From NCBI GenBank assembly GCA_000436695.1, contig HF992642.1, positions 5,654 to 29,149 on the forward strand: DNA of 23,496 nucleotides, in the 5' to 3' direction. The translations under genes were made by a program, and so were the position numbers. This DNA is from Prevotella sp. CAG:1185. Its GTDB lineage: Bacteria; Bacteroidota; Bacteroidia; Bacteroidales; Bacteroidaceae. Numbering within the stretch: the stretch's first letter is position 1; every line of letters begins with the position of its first letter. Shown here one piece after another: positions 8,091-16,626 of this stretch. A model generated the notes under the pieces. The model was given only the letters and a program-made list of their open reading frames with translations. It had not been told where the DNA came from and did no database searches.

Positions 8091-8351
8091 TTTTTTATGT
8101 TATAAATATAACGGACATACCATGTTTTTTATTTCGTGCCTGTTTACTTTTTATCAAAATCACGCCCCAACCATGAGCCTATCCGACAAGCATAATCCAT
8201 TTTGCCTGAAGGTCTCCTGCCTGCGGACTGCCAGCTGATATGAACACACATATTCAGTTATTACCCCTCGCGACAATACCCGGCTTTTCGCATACTGAAC
8301 GGCAGTGCTTTCTAATATGCCGTCTTTTACATTCCAAAAGGGTACAAATTG

Positions 8352-8395
8352 CACGCTAAAAGGTGGTCTTTTGGAGACTAAAACATGGCCTTTTG
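8352..8395 (+). repeat. Half copy of 22-nt-unit intergenic element
   Basis: Two consecutive 22-nt units (8352-8373 and 8374-8395), each ending in CTTTTG. The first contains the small dyad AAAAGGTGGTCTTTT; the second contains AAAACATGGCCTTTT. They match units 1 and 2 of the full elements at 12574-12661 and 22271-22358, while the third and the inverted unit are missing. The rest of the 657-bp gap from 8055 to 8711 holds the enolase promoter and no gene I can support. Confidence 0.6.
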
Positions 8396-8652
8396 CAACG
8401 CATTAATTATCAGCACGTTGCGAATGCAGACAAGACGCAGCATGCCGGAGACTGAAAACCGGCACGCCAACGGCCGGACGAGGCACGCTGACAGCAAAAC
8501 TGACAGCTGGCATGACACGTATAAGGGTACAAACGACACATGGATATGACAATTTAGACCGTAAAAACATTACACACAATTTTATGTATTAAAAAAAATT
8601 AAATCTTTTAAAATACAATCGCAAATTATATCCTATATTACTAATTTGGCAG

Positions 8653-8660
8653 TAACTTTG
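8653..8660 (+). promoter_or_regulatory. -7 box of enolase gene
   Basis: TAACTTTG, followed by C, is a perfect -7 box about 50 bp before the eno ATG. The -33 region is very AT-rich but lacks a clear TTTG at 19 bp. The leader is A-rich (ACAACTCTTAAAATAGTAAG), as is common for strongly expressed Bacteroidota genes. Confidence 0.65.
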
Positions 8661-8711
8661 CAGACATAAAACCGAGAACAAAAATACAACTCTTAAAATA
8701 GTAAGATAATT

Positions 8712-10019
8712 ATGAAGATTGAAAAAGTTCATGCAAGAGAAATCCTCGACTCAAGAGGCAATCCTACAGTAGAAGTTGAAGTAACCCTCGAAAACGGCGT
8801 AATGGGCCGTGCAGCTGTTCCGTCAGGAGCATCTACAGGTGAGAACGAAGCACTTGAGCTTCGCGATGGTGACAAGAACCGCTACCTGGGCAAAGGTGTT
8901 CTGAAGGCAGTTAATAACGTAAACACAATAATAGCACCTGCATTGAAAGGCGACTGCGTTTTCGATCAGCGTGCCATCGACTATAAGATGCTGGCTCTCG
9001 ACGGAACTCCTACAAAGAGCAAACTCGGCGCTAACGCTATCCTCGGTGTATCTTTGGCTACAGCACAGGCTGCTGCTAAAGCTCTGAACATGCCGCTTTA
9101 CCGTTACATCGGTGGCTGCAACTCTTACACAATGCCTGTTCCTATGATGAACATCATCAACGGTGGTGCTCACTCAGACGCTCCTATCGCATTCCAGGAG
9201 TTCATGATCCGTCCGGTTGGCGCTCCTTCAATCAGAGAGGCTATCCGCATGGGCGCTGAGGTGTTCCACGCACTTGCTAAGCTGCTGAAGAAACGTGGTC
9301 TTTCTACTGCAGTAGGTGATGAGGGTGGTTTCGCTCCCGCACTGAACGGTATCGAGGACGCTTTGGAGAGCATCTGCCAGGCTATCAAGGACGCAGGTTA
9401 CGAGCCGGGCAAGGACGTTAAGATCGCTATGGACTGCGCTGCCAGCGAGTTCGCAGTACAGGAGAACGGCGAGTGGTTCTACGACTATCGTCAGCTGAAG
9501 GACGGTAAGAAGAAAGATCCTAACGGAAAGAAACTTACTGCCGACGAGCAGATTAAATATCTTGAAGAACTTATCACTAAATATCCTATCGATTCTATCG
9601 AGGACGGTCTCGATGAGAACGACTGGGACAACTGGGTTAAACTTACAGCTGCTATCGGCGACCGCTGCCAGCTCGTTGGTGATGACCTGTTCGTAACTAA
9701 CGTTAAGTTCCTGGAGAAGGGTATCAAGATGGGTGCTGCTAACTCAATCCTGATCAAGGTTAACCAAATTGGTTCTCTGACTGAGACTCTCGACGCTATC
9801 GAGATGGCTCACCGTCACGGTTACACAACAGTTACTTCTCACCGTTCAGGCGAGACAGAGGATACTACTATCGCTGACATCGCTGTTGCTACTAACTCTG
9901 GTCAGATCAAGACTGGCTCTATGAGCCGCACAGACCGTATGGCTAAGTACAACCAGCTTATCCGCATCGAGGAAGAGCTTGGTGATACAGCAAGATATGG
10001 TTACACAAAACTGAAATAA
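8712..10019 (+). CDS. eno: Enolase
   Basis: This cytoplasmic glycolytic enzyme interconverts 2-phosphoglycerate and phosphoenolpyruvate. The 435-residue protein is full length. It has SGASTGENEALELRDGD near residue 38, the GDEGGFAP region (about 203-210), the magnesium ligand region SIEDGLDENDWDNW (about 295-308), DDLFVTN, and the enolase signature ILIKVNQIGSLTET (about 346-359) with the catalytic lysine. HRSGETEDTTIADIAVA (about 377-393) follows. Codon use is strikingly different from the neighbours: it prefers ATC for Ile, GCT for Ala and CGT/CGC for Arg, where nearby genes use ATA and GCC freely. This is typical of very highly expressed genes, not transfer. It has its own promoter and a strong terminator at 10044-10070. 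Confidence 0.98.
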   Translation: MKIEKVHAREILDSRGNPTVEVEVTLENGVMGRAAVPSGASTGENEALELRDGDKNRYLGKGVLKAVNNVNTIIAPALKGDCVFDQRAIDYKMLALDGTPTKSKLGANAILGVSLATAQAAAKALNMPLYRYIGGCNSYTMPVPMMNIINGGAHSDAPIAFQEFMIRPVGAPSIREAIRMGAEVFHALAKLLKKRGLSTAVGDEGGFAPALNGIEDALESICQAIKDAGYEPGKDVKIAMDCAASEFAVQENGEWFYDYRQLKDGKKKDPNGKKLTADEQIKYLEELITKYPIDSIEDGLDENDWDNWVKLTAAIGDRCQLVGDDLFVTNVKFLEKGIKMGAANSILIKVNQIGSLTETLDAIEMAHRHGYTTVTSHRSGETEDTTIADIAVATNSGQIKTGSMSRTDRMAKYNQLIRIEEELGDTARYGYTKLK

Positions 10020-10043
10020 TTTTCAGAACGTGATATAATAATG

Positions 10044-10070
10044 AAGGCCGTGCCACGCACGGCCTTTTTT
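10044..10070 (+). terminator. Intrinsic terminator of enolase
   Basis: AAGGCCGTGC (10044-10053), a CAC loop and GCACGGCCTT (10057-10066) form a perfect 10-bp stem followed at once by more T residues. It begins 25 bp after the eno stop codon. Confidence 0.92.
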
Positions 10071-10110
10071 GTTCATTATGCCTCCATGCGCATTACGGCA
10101 TGACGCATGC

Positions 10111-10118
10111 TAACTTTA
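10111..10118 (+). promoter_or_regulatory. Possible -7 box before pseudouridine synthase
   Basis: TAACTTTA differs from the -7 consensus only in the last base. It lies just downstream of the ATG at 10107 and 16 bp upstream of the in-frame ATG at 10134, and so favours the latter as start. Confidence 0.3.
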
Positions 10119-10133
10119 AATCGGCAACAAATC

Positions 10134-11795
10134 ATGACTATCAACGACAGCATTTCTTGTTTTCATCCGCTACACACCGACATGCCAAAGCCGGCGCGTT
10201 TCACCTTTCCTTTCTGCTACGAGCCTCATCCGCTGTGCCTGCTCGCCGCCGGAGAGGTGCAAAGATATATTGCAGGAGTGGACAAATGGCGCGACGAACT
10301 GCAGCACGGCAAGATGTTCGGGGTGCTTGTCGCTGAGGACGAAGAAGGCCGACTGAGCTTCACAGCGGCATTCTCAGGACTGCTCGACGGCAGTAACGAC
10401 CATCCTTATTTTGTGCCGCCGGTGTTCGATGCCACGCCTGCTGACGGATATTTCAAGACCAACGAGGCACGTATTTCGGCCATAAACCACACGATTGACG
10501 GTATTGAGAAGGGCGAAAGCTATCTCAACGCACTGCATGAACTTGAGAGTTGTAAGACCGGAACTGCCGCGGAGGAGGAACAATACCGGCTTAAGATAAA
10601 GGAAGCAAAGGCGGCACGCGACGCAAGAAGACTGAACGGCACGCCCATAACGCCTGAAGAGGAGGAACGGATGCTGAACGAAAGCCGCTTTATGAAGGCC
10701 GAACTGCACCGCATGAAGAAACGGAACAAAGAGCAAATGGCCGAATGTGAGGCACGGCTAAAGCCATTCCAGGACGAAATAAGACAACTTAAAGCCAAGC
10801 GTAAGGCCATGTCAGACAGTCTGCAACACTGGCTCTTTGAACAATACAACATGCTCAACGCACGCGGAGAGCGGCGCGGACTATGCTCAATATTTGCCGA
10901 CACGCCTCAACACGTGCCACCCGCAGGAGCCGGCGACTGCTGCGCTCCAAAACTGCTTCAGCATGCCTATCTCAACCATCTGCACCCGGTGTGCATGGCT
11001 GAGTTTTGGTGGGGCGACTCGCCAAAGAGCGAAATACGCCACCATCTGCACTATTATCCTGCCTGCAGAGGCAAATGTCTGCCCATACTAACGCACATGC
11101 TGCAGGGCCTCGACGTTGATCCCGACCCGCGACAGGCGCCCGAACAGCGGCTGCCCGAAATTGTTTATGAGGACGAATGGCTCATCGTGGCATGCAAACC
11201 AGCCGGAATGCTGTCTGTTAAAGGCAAGTCTGACCGCCATTCGGCTGCATCGCTGATAGCCAAAAACTATGCCGAAGGCAGCGAGCCAGTGCCCGTTCAC
11301 CGCCTCGACATGGACACATCGGGACTGATAATACTTGCCAAGACGCCCGAGGCATACAAGAACCTGCAGGAGCAGTTCTGCCAACGAAGCATAAGCAAGC
11401 GCTATGTGGCACTGCTCGACGGCATGCCCAAGGCGCCAACAAGCGGCAGAATAAGTCTGCCACTCATCGCCGACCCGCTTAACCGCCCGTATCAGAAGGT
11501 TGACACCGACAACGGAAAGGCTGCCGTAACCGACTATAAGATTATCGGACAGGCAGCAGGACGCACGCTGATAGAGCTGTTTCCGCACACCGGACGCACC
11601 CACCAGCTGCGCGTTCACTGTGCACACAGACTCGGACTTGGCACACCGATAGTAGGCGACAGCCTCTACGGCCACCCTGCCGACCGCCTGTATCTGCACG
11701 CCGAGGCAATAACCTTCCGCCATCCTGCCACAGGCAAAGAAATGACGTTTGAGCGCACTGCCGGATTCAGACAGTCAATAACCCAACATGACTGA
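10134..11795 (+). CDS. RluA-family pseudouridine synthase, long N-terminal extension
   Basis: An RNA pseudouridine synthase of the RluA family with a C-terminal catalytic domain (about residues 335-553). The catalytic motif HRLDMDTSGL is near residue 389, with the aspartate of RLD as nucleophile. A second family motif is GRTHQLRVH (about 487-495). About 330 residues precede it, including a charged, probably coiled-coil stretch (about 140-240, rich in Glu, Lys and Arg). A conserved-looking block with paired cysteines also precedes it: GDCCAPKLLQHAY near 266 and YYPACRGKC near 307. The layout matches a known class of long RluA-like enzymes, often annotated as rRNA or tRNA synthases; the target site cannot be read from sequence. 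The start at 10134 (MTINDS) is preferred over 10107 because of the possible promoter; the difference is nine residues. A Nudix gene follows after 66 bp, probably cotranscribed. Confidence 0.9.
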   Translation: MTINDSISCFHPLHTDMPKPARFTFPFCYEPHPLCLLAAGEVQRYIAGVDKWRDELQHGKMFGVLVAEDEEGRLSFTAAFSGLLDGSNDHPYFVPPVFDATPADGYFKTNEARISAINHTIDGIEKGESYLNALHELESCKTGTAAEEEQYRLKIKEAKAARDARRLNGTPITPEEEERMLNESRFMKAELHRMKKRNKEQMAECEARLKPFQDEIRQLKAKRKAMSDSLQHWLFEQYNMLNARGERRGLCSIFADTPQHVPPAGAGDCCAPKLLQHAYLNHLHPVCMAEFWWGDSPKSEIRHHLHYYPACRGKCLPILTHMLQGLDVDPDPRQAPEQRLPEIVYEDEWLIVACKPAGMLSVKGKSDRHSAASLIAKNYAEGSEPVPVHRLDMDTSGLIILAKTPEAYKNLQEQFCQRSISKRYVALLDGMPKAPTSGRISLPLIADPLNRPYQKVDTDNGKAAVTDYKIIGQAAGRTLIELFPHTGRTHQLRVHCAHRLGLGTPIVGDSLYGHPADRLYLHAEAITFRHPATGKEMTFERTAGFRQSITQHD

Positions 11796-11861
11796 TAAAG
11801 ACTGCATGCTGACTGAATAAACCCGAACACAGGGAAAATAAAGACATAAAGGAGATACATT

Positions 11862-12413
11862 ATGGAAGACAACATGAAATGGAAGACGCTGAAAAGCGAA
11901 TATCTTATACAAAGGCCGTGGCTGACGGCACGCCGCGACACCGTGGAACTGCCCAACGGCGTCGTTAACGATGAATACTACGTGCTGGAATACCCCACAT
12001 GGATCAACGTGATAGCGCTGACAACCGACGGCAACATGGTGATGATAAGGCAATATCGCCACGGAATAGACCAGACTTGCTTCGAGATTGTTGCCGGTGT
12101 GTGCGAAAAAGGCGAAAATCCCGAAACTGCCGCGCGCCGCGAACTGCTCGAAGAAACAGGATATGCCGGAGGAGAATGGCACGAACTGATGGCTGTATCG
12201 GGCAACACGAGCACCACCAACAACATAACCCACTGCTTTGTGGCTACGGGCGTTGAGAAGGTTGGCAGTCAGCACCTCGACCGCACGGAGGACATTGAGG
12301 TGCATGTTATGACCAAGGACGAGGTGATGCAACTGCTCGTGAACGACGAAATAAAACAGAGTCTGATGGCTGCACCGCTGTGGAAATACTTCTATCAGCT
12401 AAACATCCGTTAA
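11862..12413 (+). CDS. Nudix hydrolase, ADP-ribose pyrophosphatase-like
   Basis: A 183-residue cytoplasmic Nudix enzyme. The complete Nudix box GX5EX7REUXEEXGU is present: GVCEKGE, seven residues, then RELLEETGY (about 79-101). The upstream segment EYPTWINVIALTTDGNMVMIRQYRHG is split by the fold into the strand WINVIAL and the RQYRHG motif, typical of ADP-ribose and nucleoside-diphosphate-sugar pyrophosphatases. ETAARRELLEETGY supplies the metal-binding glutamates. The substrate is likely ADP-ribose or a similar nucleoside diphosphate derivative, but this is inferred from resemblance. It follows the pseudouridine synthase by 66 bp on the same strand with no terminator in between, so the two probably form a short operon. 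Confidence 0.92.
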   Translation: MEDNMKWKTLKSEYLIQRPWLTARRDTVELPNGVVNDEYYVLEYPTWINVIALTTDGNMVMIRQYRHGIDQTCFEIVAGVCEKGENPETAARRELLEETGYAGGEWHELMAVSGNTSTTNNITHCFVATGVEKVGSQHLDRTEDIEVHVMTKDEVMQLLVNDEIKQSLMAAPLWKYFYQLNIR

Positions 12414-12573
12414 CATTAAGCCGACGGGCGTTAACATTTAGAGATGCGTCAGAAGTGCGCCTTTTAGAAAAGACAAATGCTTTCAGAATATGCGAATATA
12501 TCTGCCAAATACAAGCAGGTATGCCATTCTGCATAAATTTACACTAAAATACAGATAATAAAGCAGTGAAACG

Positions 12574-12661
12574 GGTTGCAAAAAGCAGCCTTTCACCATA
12601 CGAAACACGGCCTTTTACACTGCGAAAGACGGCCTTTTGCAATGTAAAAGGCCGTGTTTTA
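12574..12661 (+). repeat. 88-bp element of four 22-nt units
   Basis: Three direct 22-nt units carry GCCTTT cores at 12588, 12610 and 12632, exactly 22 bp apart, followed by one inverted unit (12640-12661). AAACACGGCCTTTTACA (12603-12619, mostly unit 2) is a perfect 17-nt reverse complement of 12643-12659 in the inverted unit. An alternative hairpin joins unit 3 (ACGGCCTTTT) with the inverted unit. The same architecture recurs at 22271-22358. The remainder of the gap 12414-12967 holds a pair of CGTTAACATT(A/T)AG repeats (12408 and 12429), AT-rich sequence, a hairpin at 12809-12859, and no gene I can support. Confidence 0.75.
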
Positions 12662-12808
12662 TAATAAAGTTTATGGTCATCCAATATACATAAAGCGATA
12701 ACATATTGACTGACAACATATTACGTAAATTACAAGAAAATGCCGATTTTTCGGCCGAAAACCTACGAAAAAGATTTCACAAGCCGTTTTTCGCCTTTTT
12801 ATGTTAAA

Positions 12809-12859
12809 CAGAATGTGCCGCACTTAACGGTTATTAACCATTAAATGCGGCACACTCTG
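12809..12859 (-). terminator. Long hairpin after DUF3943 gene
   Basis: CAGAATGTGCCGCACTTAA (12809-12827) pairs with TTAAATGCGGCACACTCTG (12841-12859) with three mismatches, and GGTTA/TAACC closes the inside. On minus it lies about 110 bp past the DUF3943 stop codon and is followed by TTTAAC. On plus it is followed by TATTTGTTCTT. It could end transcription from both sides. Confidence 0.6.
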
Positions 12860-12967
12860 TATTTGTTCTTCATACAGACGGACAAACCGAACGGCATCAA
12901 CAAGCCACATTAAACCATGCCGACGGCATGTCATTGCCATTGTTTTTCCGCCACAGACGTAACGTTA

Positions 12968-15439
12968 TCAGAAGCTGTAGCTAAGTCCCATCCTCACCTC
13001 GAAGGTCTCCGAGCGCACGTTGTCGTGATACTTATATCTTGTCTCGCGCATATAATACGATGCAAACAGGTCGAGACTCCAGTTCTTTCTGAGATAAACC
13101 TGCAGGCGCGGATTAATCACCAGCAGCGCCGCACTGCTCTTGTCACCCTGCGCGTTGAGGTGCAGCGGGTCGGTGTTCTCGAGGTCTTTGTCCTCATATC
13201 CCACCCATGTGTATATGCTGTAGAAGTCGGCGTTGAGCGTAAACTTGCCGAAGCGCGGAAACTCAAGCACGGTCTGTGCCTTCGCGCTGAATCCGCTGCC
13301 CATGTTATAGTCGCGGTCTATCACGTTGTAATAGTCGCTCAGCGAGCCTCCGAGCAGTATGGCGTCGAGAAAGAGGCGCTGCTCCATGCGCCCAACGTTG
13401 CCAACTTTAGGGAAGCGGTAGATAAGACCGGGACCGAAGCTGGCTGCCTCGGATATGCGGTAAGGCACACGCGACGTGCCTTCCTTGACGGCTTCAGAGT
13501 CGTAATAGTTGAAATGCTGGAACAGACCGAACACCGCCGTCATCTCCTCTTCGTCGTAGAAGTTTACGCCCCACAGCTTTCCTAACAGATGAACGCTGCT
13601 TATAAGCGGCTGGTTGCCGCTGAGTCCGAAGGTTACGTTGGCCGTAAAATAGTCGTAAGGCTTGCTCTCCTCGCCGTTGAATGCGTCGCCGTAGCACAGC
13701 CACAGGTCAAGATACGGATTGTGCTCGCCCCTGAACAGTCCGCCCTCGTCGGCAAGATAGCGGTCGCCGACAGACACGGTGAAGGCCACAGGTATGCGGC
13801 TGTAGTCGTGATATTTGTAATAATCATGACGCACACGCCACGCATCGCCGCTCAATATGCGGTTGAACGCACGGATGGGGCACACCAGCGCACCGGCAAA
13901 CTCGCGCAGAAAGCGGCGCATGCCGCGCTCGCGGTCGTCGTAAATGAGGTTAGACACGCGGTGGGTTACCTCGCCTATGCATATTCCGCCGATGGTTGTT
14001 GCCATGAGGTCGTTTATTGCAGGCGGCTCAATCTCGCACGCCAGCTCCCACATCAGGCTGCCTCCAAGGGCATAAGGCGCCGACTCCCAGAAGCTCAGGC
14101 CGTTGCTTCGGGCGGCGTTGAAATATAGTCCGCCGTGGTAAGGATGGGCAAACAGGTTGGTTGAAAACTGGTCGTTGTCCCACACAAAGCCCGTCTTGAA
14201 GTTCTCCTTTATGCTGCTCAGATTAACCTTGGCAAAGTCTTCGCACAGCACAAAGCGGTCGAAGCAGTTCACGAGCACGTTGATTCCGACAGCCTCGGCA
14301 GCCGCCTTCCAGGGCCGTTTCTTCATGTTCTCAGGGTTGTCGAAGGCATATATCGACACCGAATCAGTTACGCCTACCTCCGTTTCGTCATCACTTGCCC
14401 TGCTCTTCAGTCCGCCGCGGTTGTAGGCAAAGGTCAGTCCGGCCTCAACTATGGCCCTGTTGCGGTATTTCCTGTTATGCTCATAATATCTTGTAAAGCC
14501 ATATCCTGCCGACGCAAACAGCCCGATGTTGTCGTTGAGCCTGTAGTCTACGTTGGCGCGCAGCTGCAGCGAGTAGAGGCGTTCGGGCTTGTCGGCCGAA
14601 TTGTGCTGAAAGGTCTCTATGTGAAAGAAGCCCGCATCGGCGCTGAGCGACCACCGGCGGCCGAGGTTGAAATACTGTCCAAGACGGTAATACAGCGCGC
14701 CCGAGAACTTCTCGTCGAGCCCCATGTAATGCGTTCCGGCACCAACTATGCTGTAAGTGCTGCGGTTGCGGAACCTGAATGCGGCGTTAATCTTGCTGCT
14801 GTTGCCGCCAAAGAACATGAAGTCGACCTTGGTTTTAGGATTAAGGTTAACCAGTCCTATCTTGTGCGCGGCCGTGTCGCGGCTGTAGTTTACCAGTCCT
14901 ATCTGCACTCCGCGCGGATGTTCCACGCAAACGTTCACCGCACCGATCTGCCATCCCCGCAGCGTGTCGGCATAGTTATACGTGCCGAGCTGCACGCCGT
15001 TCATCACCTTTGAACTGATGTTGGCAAGGGCCGAGAGCTGCATTCCGCCGCCCACGCCGTGGGATATGTTGGTTACTCCGCCAAGCTGAAGGCCCTTGAA
15101 CAGCGACAGACTGACGTTGCTGAACGCCGAAAGCTGCATGCCGCGCATGTTCATTGCAACACTCGAAAGTCCCGAAAGCTGAAGTCCGTGCATCTCATAG
15201 CGTGCAAACGACGTCATGGCGTTGAGCTGAAGGCCGTGCAGACGGGCAGCACCGCCGAGCAGTCCGATGTTCAAATACGATGTGCGCGCCGTGCTGTCGG
15301 TGCGTCCTATGGTCAAAGCCAGGTCGTGGCGTTTATATCTCAGGGAGTCTTGGGCATGTACTGCGCTGCCTGTTAAAAGTAAAAGCGACACCGGCAGCAG
15401 TCCCATGACAATGCGTAATATACGGACGGATATGTGCAT
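12968..15439 (-). CDS. Outer-membrane protein, surface repeats plus DUF3943
   Basis: An 823-residue exported protein with a signal peptide ending VHA (about residues 1-29). Residues 68-195 contain about eight short repeats with the core G(L/M/V)Q(L/I)(S/G/N)(A/G) every 14-16 residues: HGLQLNA, HGLQLSG, RGMQLSA, KGLQLGG, GGMQLSA, NGVQLGT, RGWQIGA, RGVQIGL. These resemble the LA_2272-type surface repeat. Next comes a beta-rich stretch (about 215-345). The DUF3943 region (about 415-530) contains FVWDNDQFSTN, HPYHGGLYFNAARSNG and FWESAPYALGG. The rest, to the terminal MGLSYSF, alternates like beta-barrel strands and ends in Phe, as outer-membrane barrels do. Function is unknown. The start at 15439 is supported by the signal peptide and the -7 box at 15462-15469. 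Confidence 0.88.
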   Translation of the reverse strand: MHISVRILRIVMGLLPVSLLLLTGSAVHAQDSLRYKRHDLALTIGRTDSTARTSYLNIGLLGGAARLHGLQLNAMTSFARYEMHGLQLSGLSSVAMNMRGMQLSAFSNVSLSLFKGLQLGGVTNISHGVGGGMQLSALANISSKVMNGVQLGTYNYADTLRGWQIGAVNVCVEHPRGVQIGLVNYSRDTAAHKIGLVNLNPKTKVDFMFFGGNSSKINAAFRFRNRSTYSIVGAGTHYMGLDEKFSGALYYRLGQYFNLGRRWSLSADAGFFHIETFQHNSADKPERLYSLQLRANVDYRLNDNIGLFASAGYGFTRYYEHNRKYRNRAIVEAGLTFAYNRGGLKSRASDDETEVGVTDSVSIYAFDNPENMKKRPWKAAAEAVGINVLVNCFDRFVLCEDFAKVNLSSIKENFKTGFVWDNDQFSTNLFAHPYHGGLYFNAARSNGLSFWESAPYALGGSLMWELACEIEPPAINDLMATTIGGICIGEVTHRVSNLIYDDRERGMRRFLREFAGALVCPIRAFNRILSGDAWRVRHDYYKYHDYSRIPVAFTVSVGDRYLADEGGLFRGEHNPYLDLWLCYGDAFNGEESKPYDYFTANVTFGLSGNQPLISSVHLLGKLWGVNFYDEEEMTAVFGLFQHFNYYDSEAVKEGTSRVPYRISEAASFGPGLIYRFPKVGNVGRMEQRLFLDAILLGGSLSDYYNVIDRDYNMGSGFSAKAQTVLEFPRFGKFTLNADFYSIYTWVGYEDKDLENTDPLHLNAQGDKSSAALLVINPRLQVYLRKNWSLDLFASYYMRETRYKYHDNVRSETFEVRMGLSYSF

Positions 15440-15461
15440 AAGCGTTTGTTAAAAATATATA

Positions 15462-15469
15462 CAAAGGTA
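15462..15469 (-). promoter_or_regulatory. -7 box of DUF3943 gene
   Basis: On minus, TACCTTTG (15469-15462) fits TAnnTTTG, about 22 bp before the ATG at 15439. No clear -33 element is seen. Confidence 0.5.
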
Positions 15470-15575
15470 AACATTTAACATAACAACCCACGGCGATATG
15501 ACGAAAAACTGCTGAAAAAGTAAAAAATATAACAAATTCAGTAAATCGTACACATCGTTTTACTTCTGTATAAAC

Positions 15576-15583
15576 TATCTTTG
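15576..15583 (+). promoter_or_regulatory. -7 box of first AraC gene
   Basis: TATCTTTG, followed by C, fits the -7 consensus. It lies 46 bp before the ATG at 15622 and 100 bp before the ATG at 15676. The expected -33 position has only a T-rich segment. Confidence 0.55.
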
Positions 15584-15675
15584 CATACATCAAACGGACA
15601 AGACGGCAGCATGACAAAGGCATGACTGCCATAAAGGATATGCCCGTAATACAAGAAAATAAAATCAGCTCAGAC

Positions 15676-16581
15676 ATGGAAAACCTTATAAAAATTAACT
15701 CTATTGACGACTACAACAAGATGATGGGCTTTGAAACAAAGCACCCGCTTGTGGCCGTGGTTGACTTGAAAAATGCCGACAAAAACGCGTTTCCGCAGGA
15801 TGTATCTTACAACTACGGTGTCTACGCACTGTTTCTTAAACAGACTTACTGCGGCGACATAACCTACGGCCGCATGCCATACGACTATCAGGAGGGCACG
15901 GTTACGAGTTTTGCGCCCGGACAGGTAGTCCATGTCAAGCACAGACCCGACTATGAGCCTAACGCTCTCGGGCTGCTCTTTCATCCCGACCTTATACGCG
16001 GCACGTCGCTTGGACAGGATATCAAGCAATATTCGTTCTTCTCTTATTCGTCAACCGAGGCTCTCCACCTGTCGGAACAGGAGAAGATGATATACAAAGA
16101 CTGTCTTGAAAAAATCAAGATAGAGATAGAACGCCCCATAGACAACCACAGCAAGAAGCTGATATGCCGCAACATAGAACTGCTGCTCGACTACTGCATG
16201 AGGTTCTATGAGCGCCAGTTTATCACCCGTAAGGTGGTTAACCGCGACATTCTGACCAAGTTTGAGAACGAGCTTGACGCCTATTTCGAGGGCGATACGG
16301 CTATTGTTAACGGTCTGCCCACGGTAAAATATTTTGCCGAAAAGTGCTTCTTGTCGCCCAACTACTTCGGCGACCTCATCAAACGCGAGACGGGACGCAC
16401 GCCGCAGGAGTATATACAGAACAAGATTATGGACCTGGCAAAAGGTGAACTGCTGGGCACACGAAAGACTATCAACGAGATAAGCTACGGTCTGGGCTTC
16501 CAGTATTCGCAGCACTTTAACCGCTATTTTAAGCGCAACACGGGCATGACGCCGAGCGAATACCGCAAGGCTTCGGTGTAA
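15676..16581 (+). CDS. AraC-family transcriptional regulator (copy 1)
   Basis: A 301-residue regulator with an N-terminal sensing part (cupin-like, about 1-160) and a C-terminal AraC DNA-binding domain (about 200-300). The second helix-turn-helix and signature region reads INEISYGLGFQYSQHFNRYF followed by GMTPSEYRK. The N-terminal part includes FETKHPLVAVVD and LFHPDLIRGTSLG, found in many Bacteroidota AraC proteins. The start at 15676 (MENLIKINSI) was chosen because it brings the HPLV motif to the same distance from Met as in the paralogue at 16627; an in-frame ATG at 15622 would add 18 residues. It lies 45 bp upstream of that paralogue in the same direction. The inducer is unknown; the CE7 esterase downstream is a possible target. 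Confidence 0.9.
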   Translation: MENLIKINSIDDYNKMMGFETKHPLVAVVDLKNADKNAFPQDVSYNYGVYALFLKQTYCGDITYGRMPYDYQEGTVTSFAPGQVVHVKHRPDYEPNALGLLFHPDLIRGTSLGQDIKQYSFFSYSSTEALHLSEQEKMIYKDCLEKIKIEIERPIDNHSKKLICRNIELLLDYCMRFYERQFITRKVVNRDILTKFENELDAYFEGDTAIVNGLPTVKYFAEKCFLSPNYFGDLIKRETGRTPQEYIQNKIMDLAKGELLGTRKTINEISYGLGFQYSQHFNRYFKRNTGMTPSEYRKASV

Positions 16582-16626
16582 CGTGGCGACGGCAATCGCA
16601 AGAATAATAACGTAAAGAGAGTAACA

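Noticed and set aside
8160..8354. 64-codon open frame on minus in the gap before enolase
   Set aside because: It has no recognisable domain, no promoter or ribosome binding site, and its start abuts the repeat at 8352.
12574..12661. CRISPR-like array
   Set aside because: The 22-nt units are contiguous with no spacers, one unit is inverted, and no cas genes are in the window.
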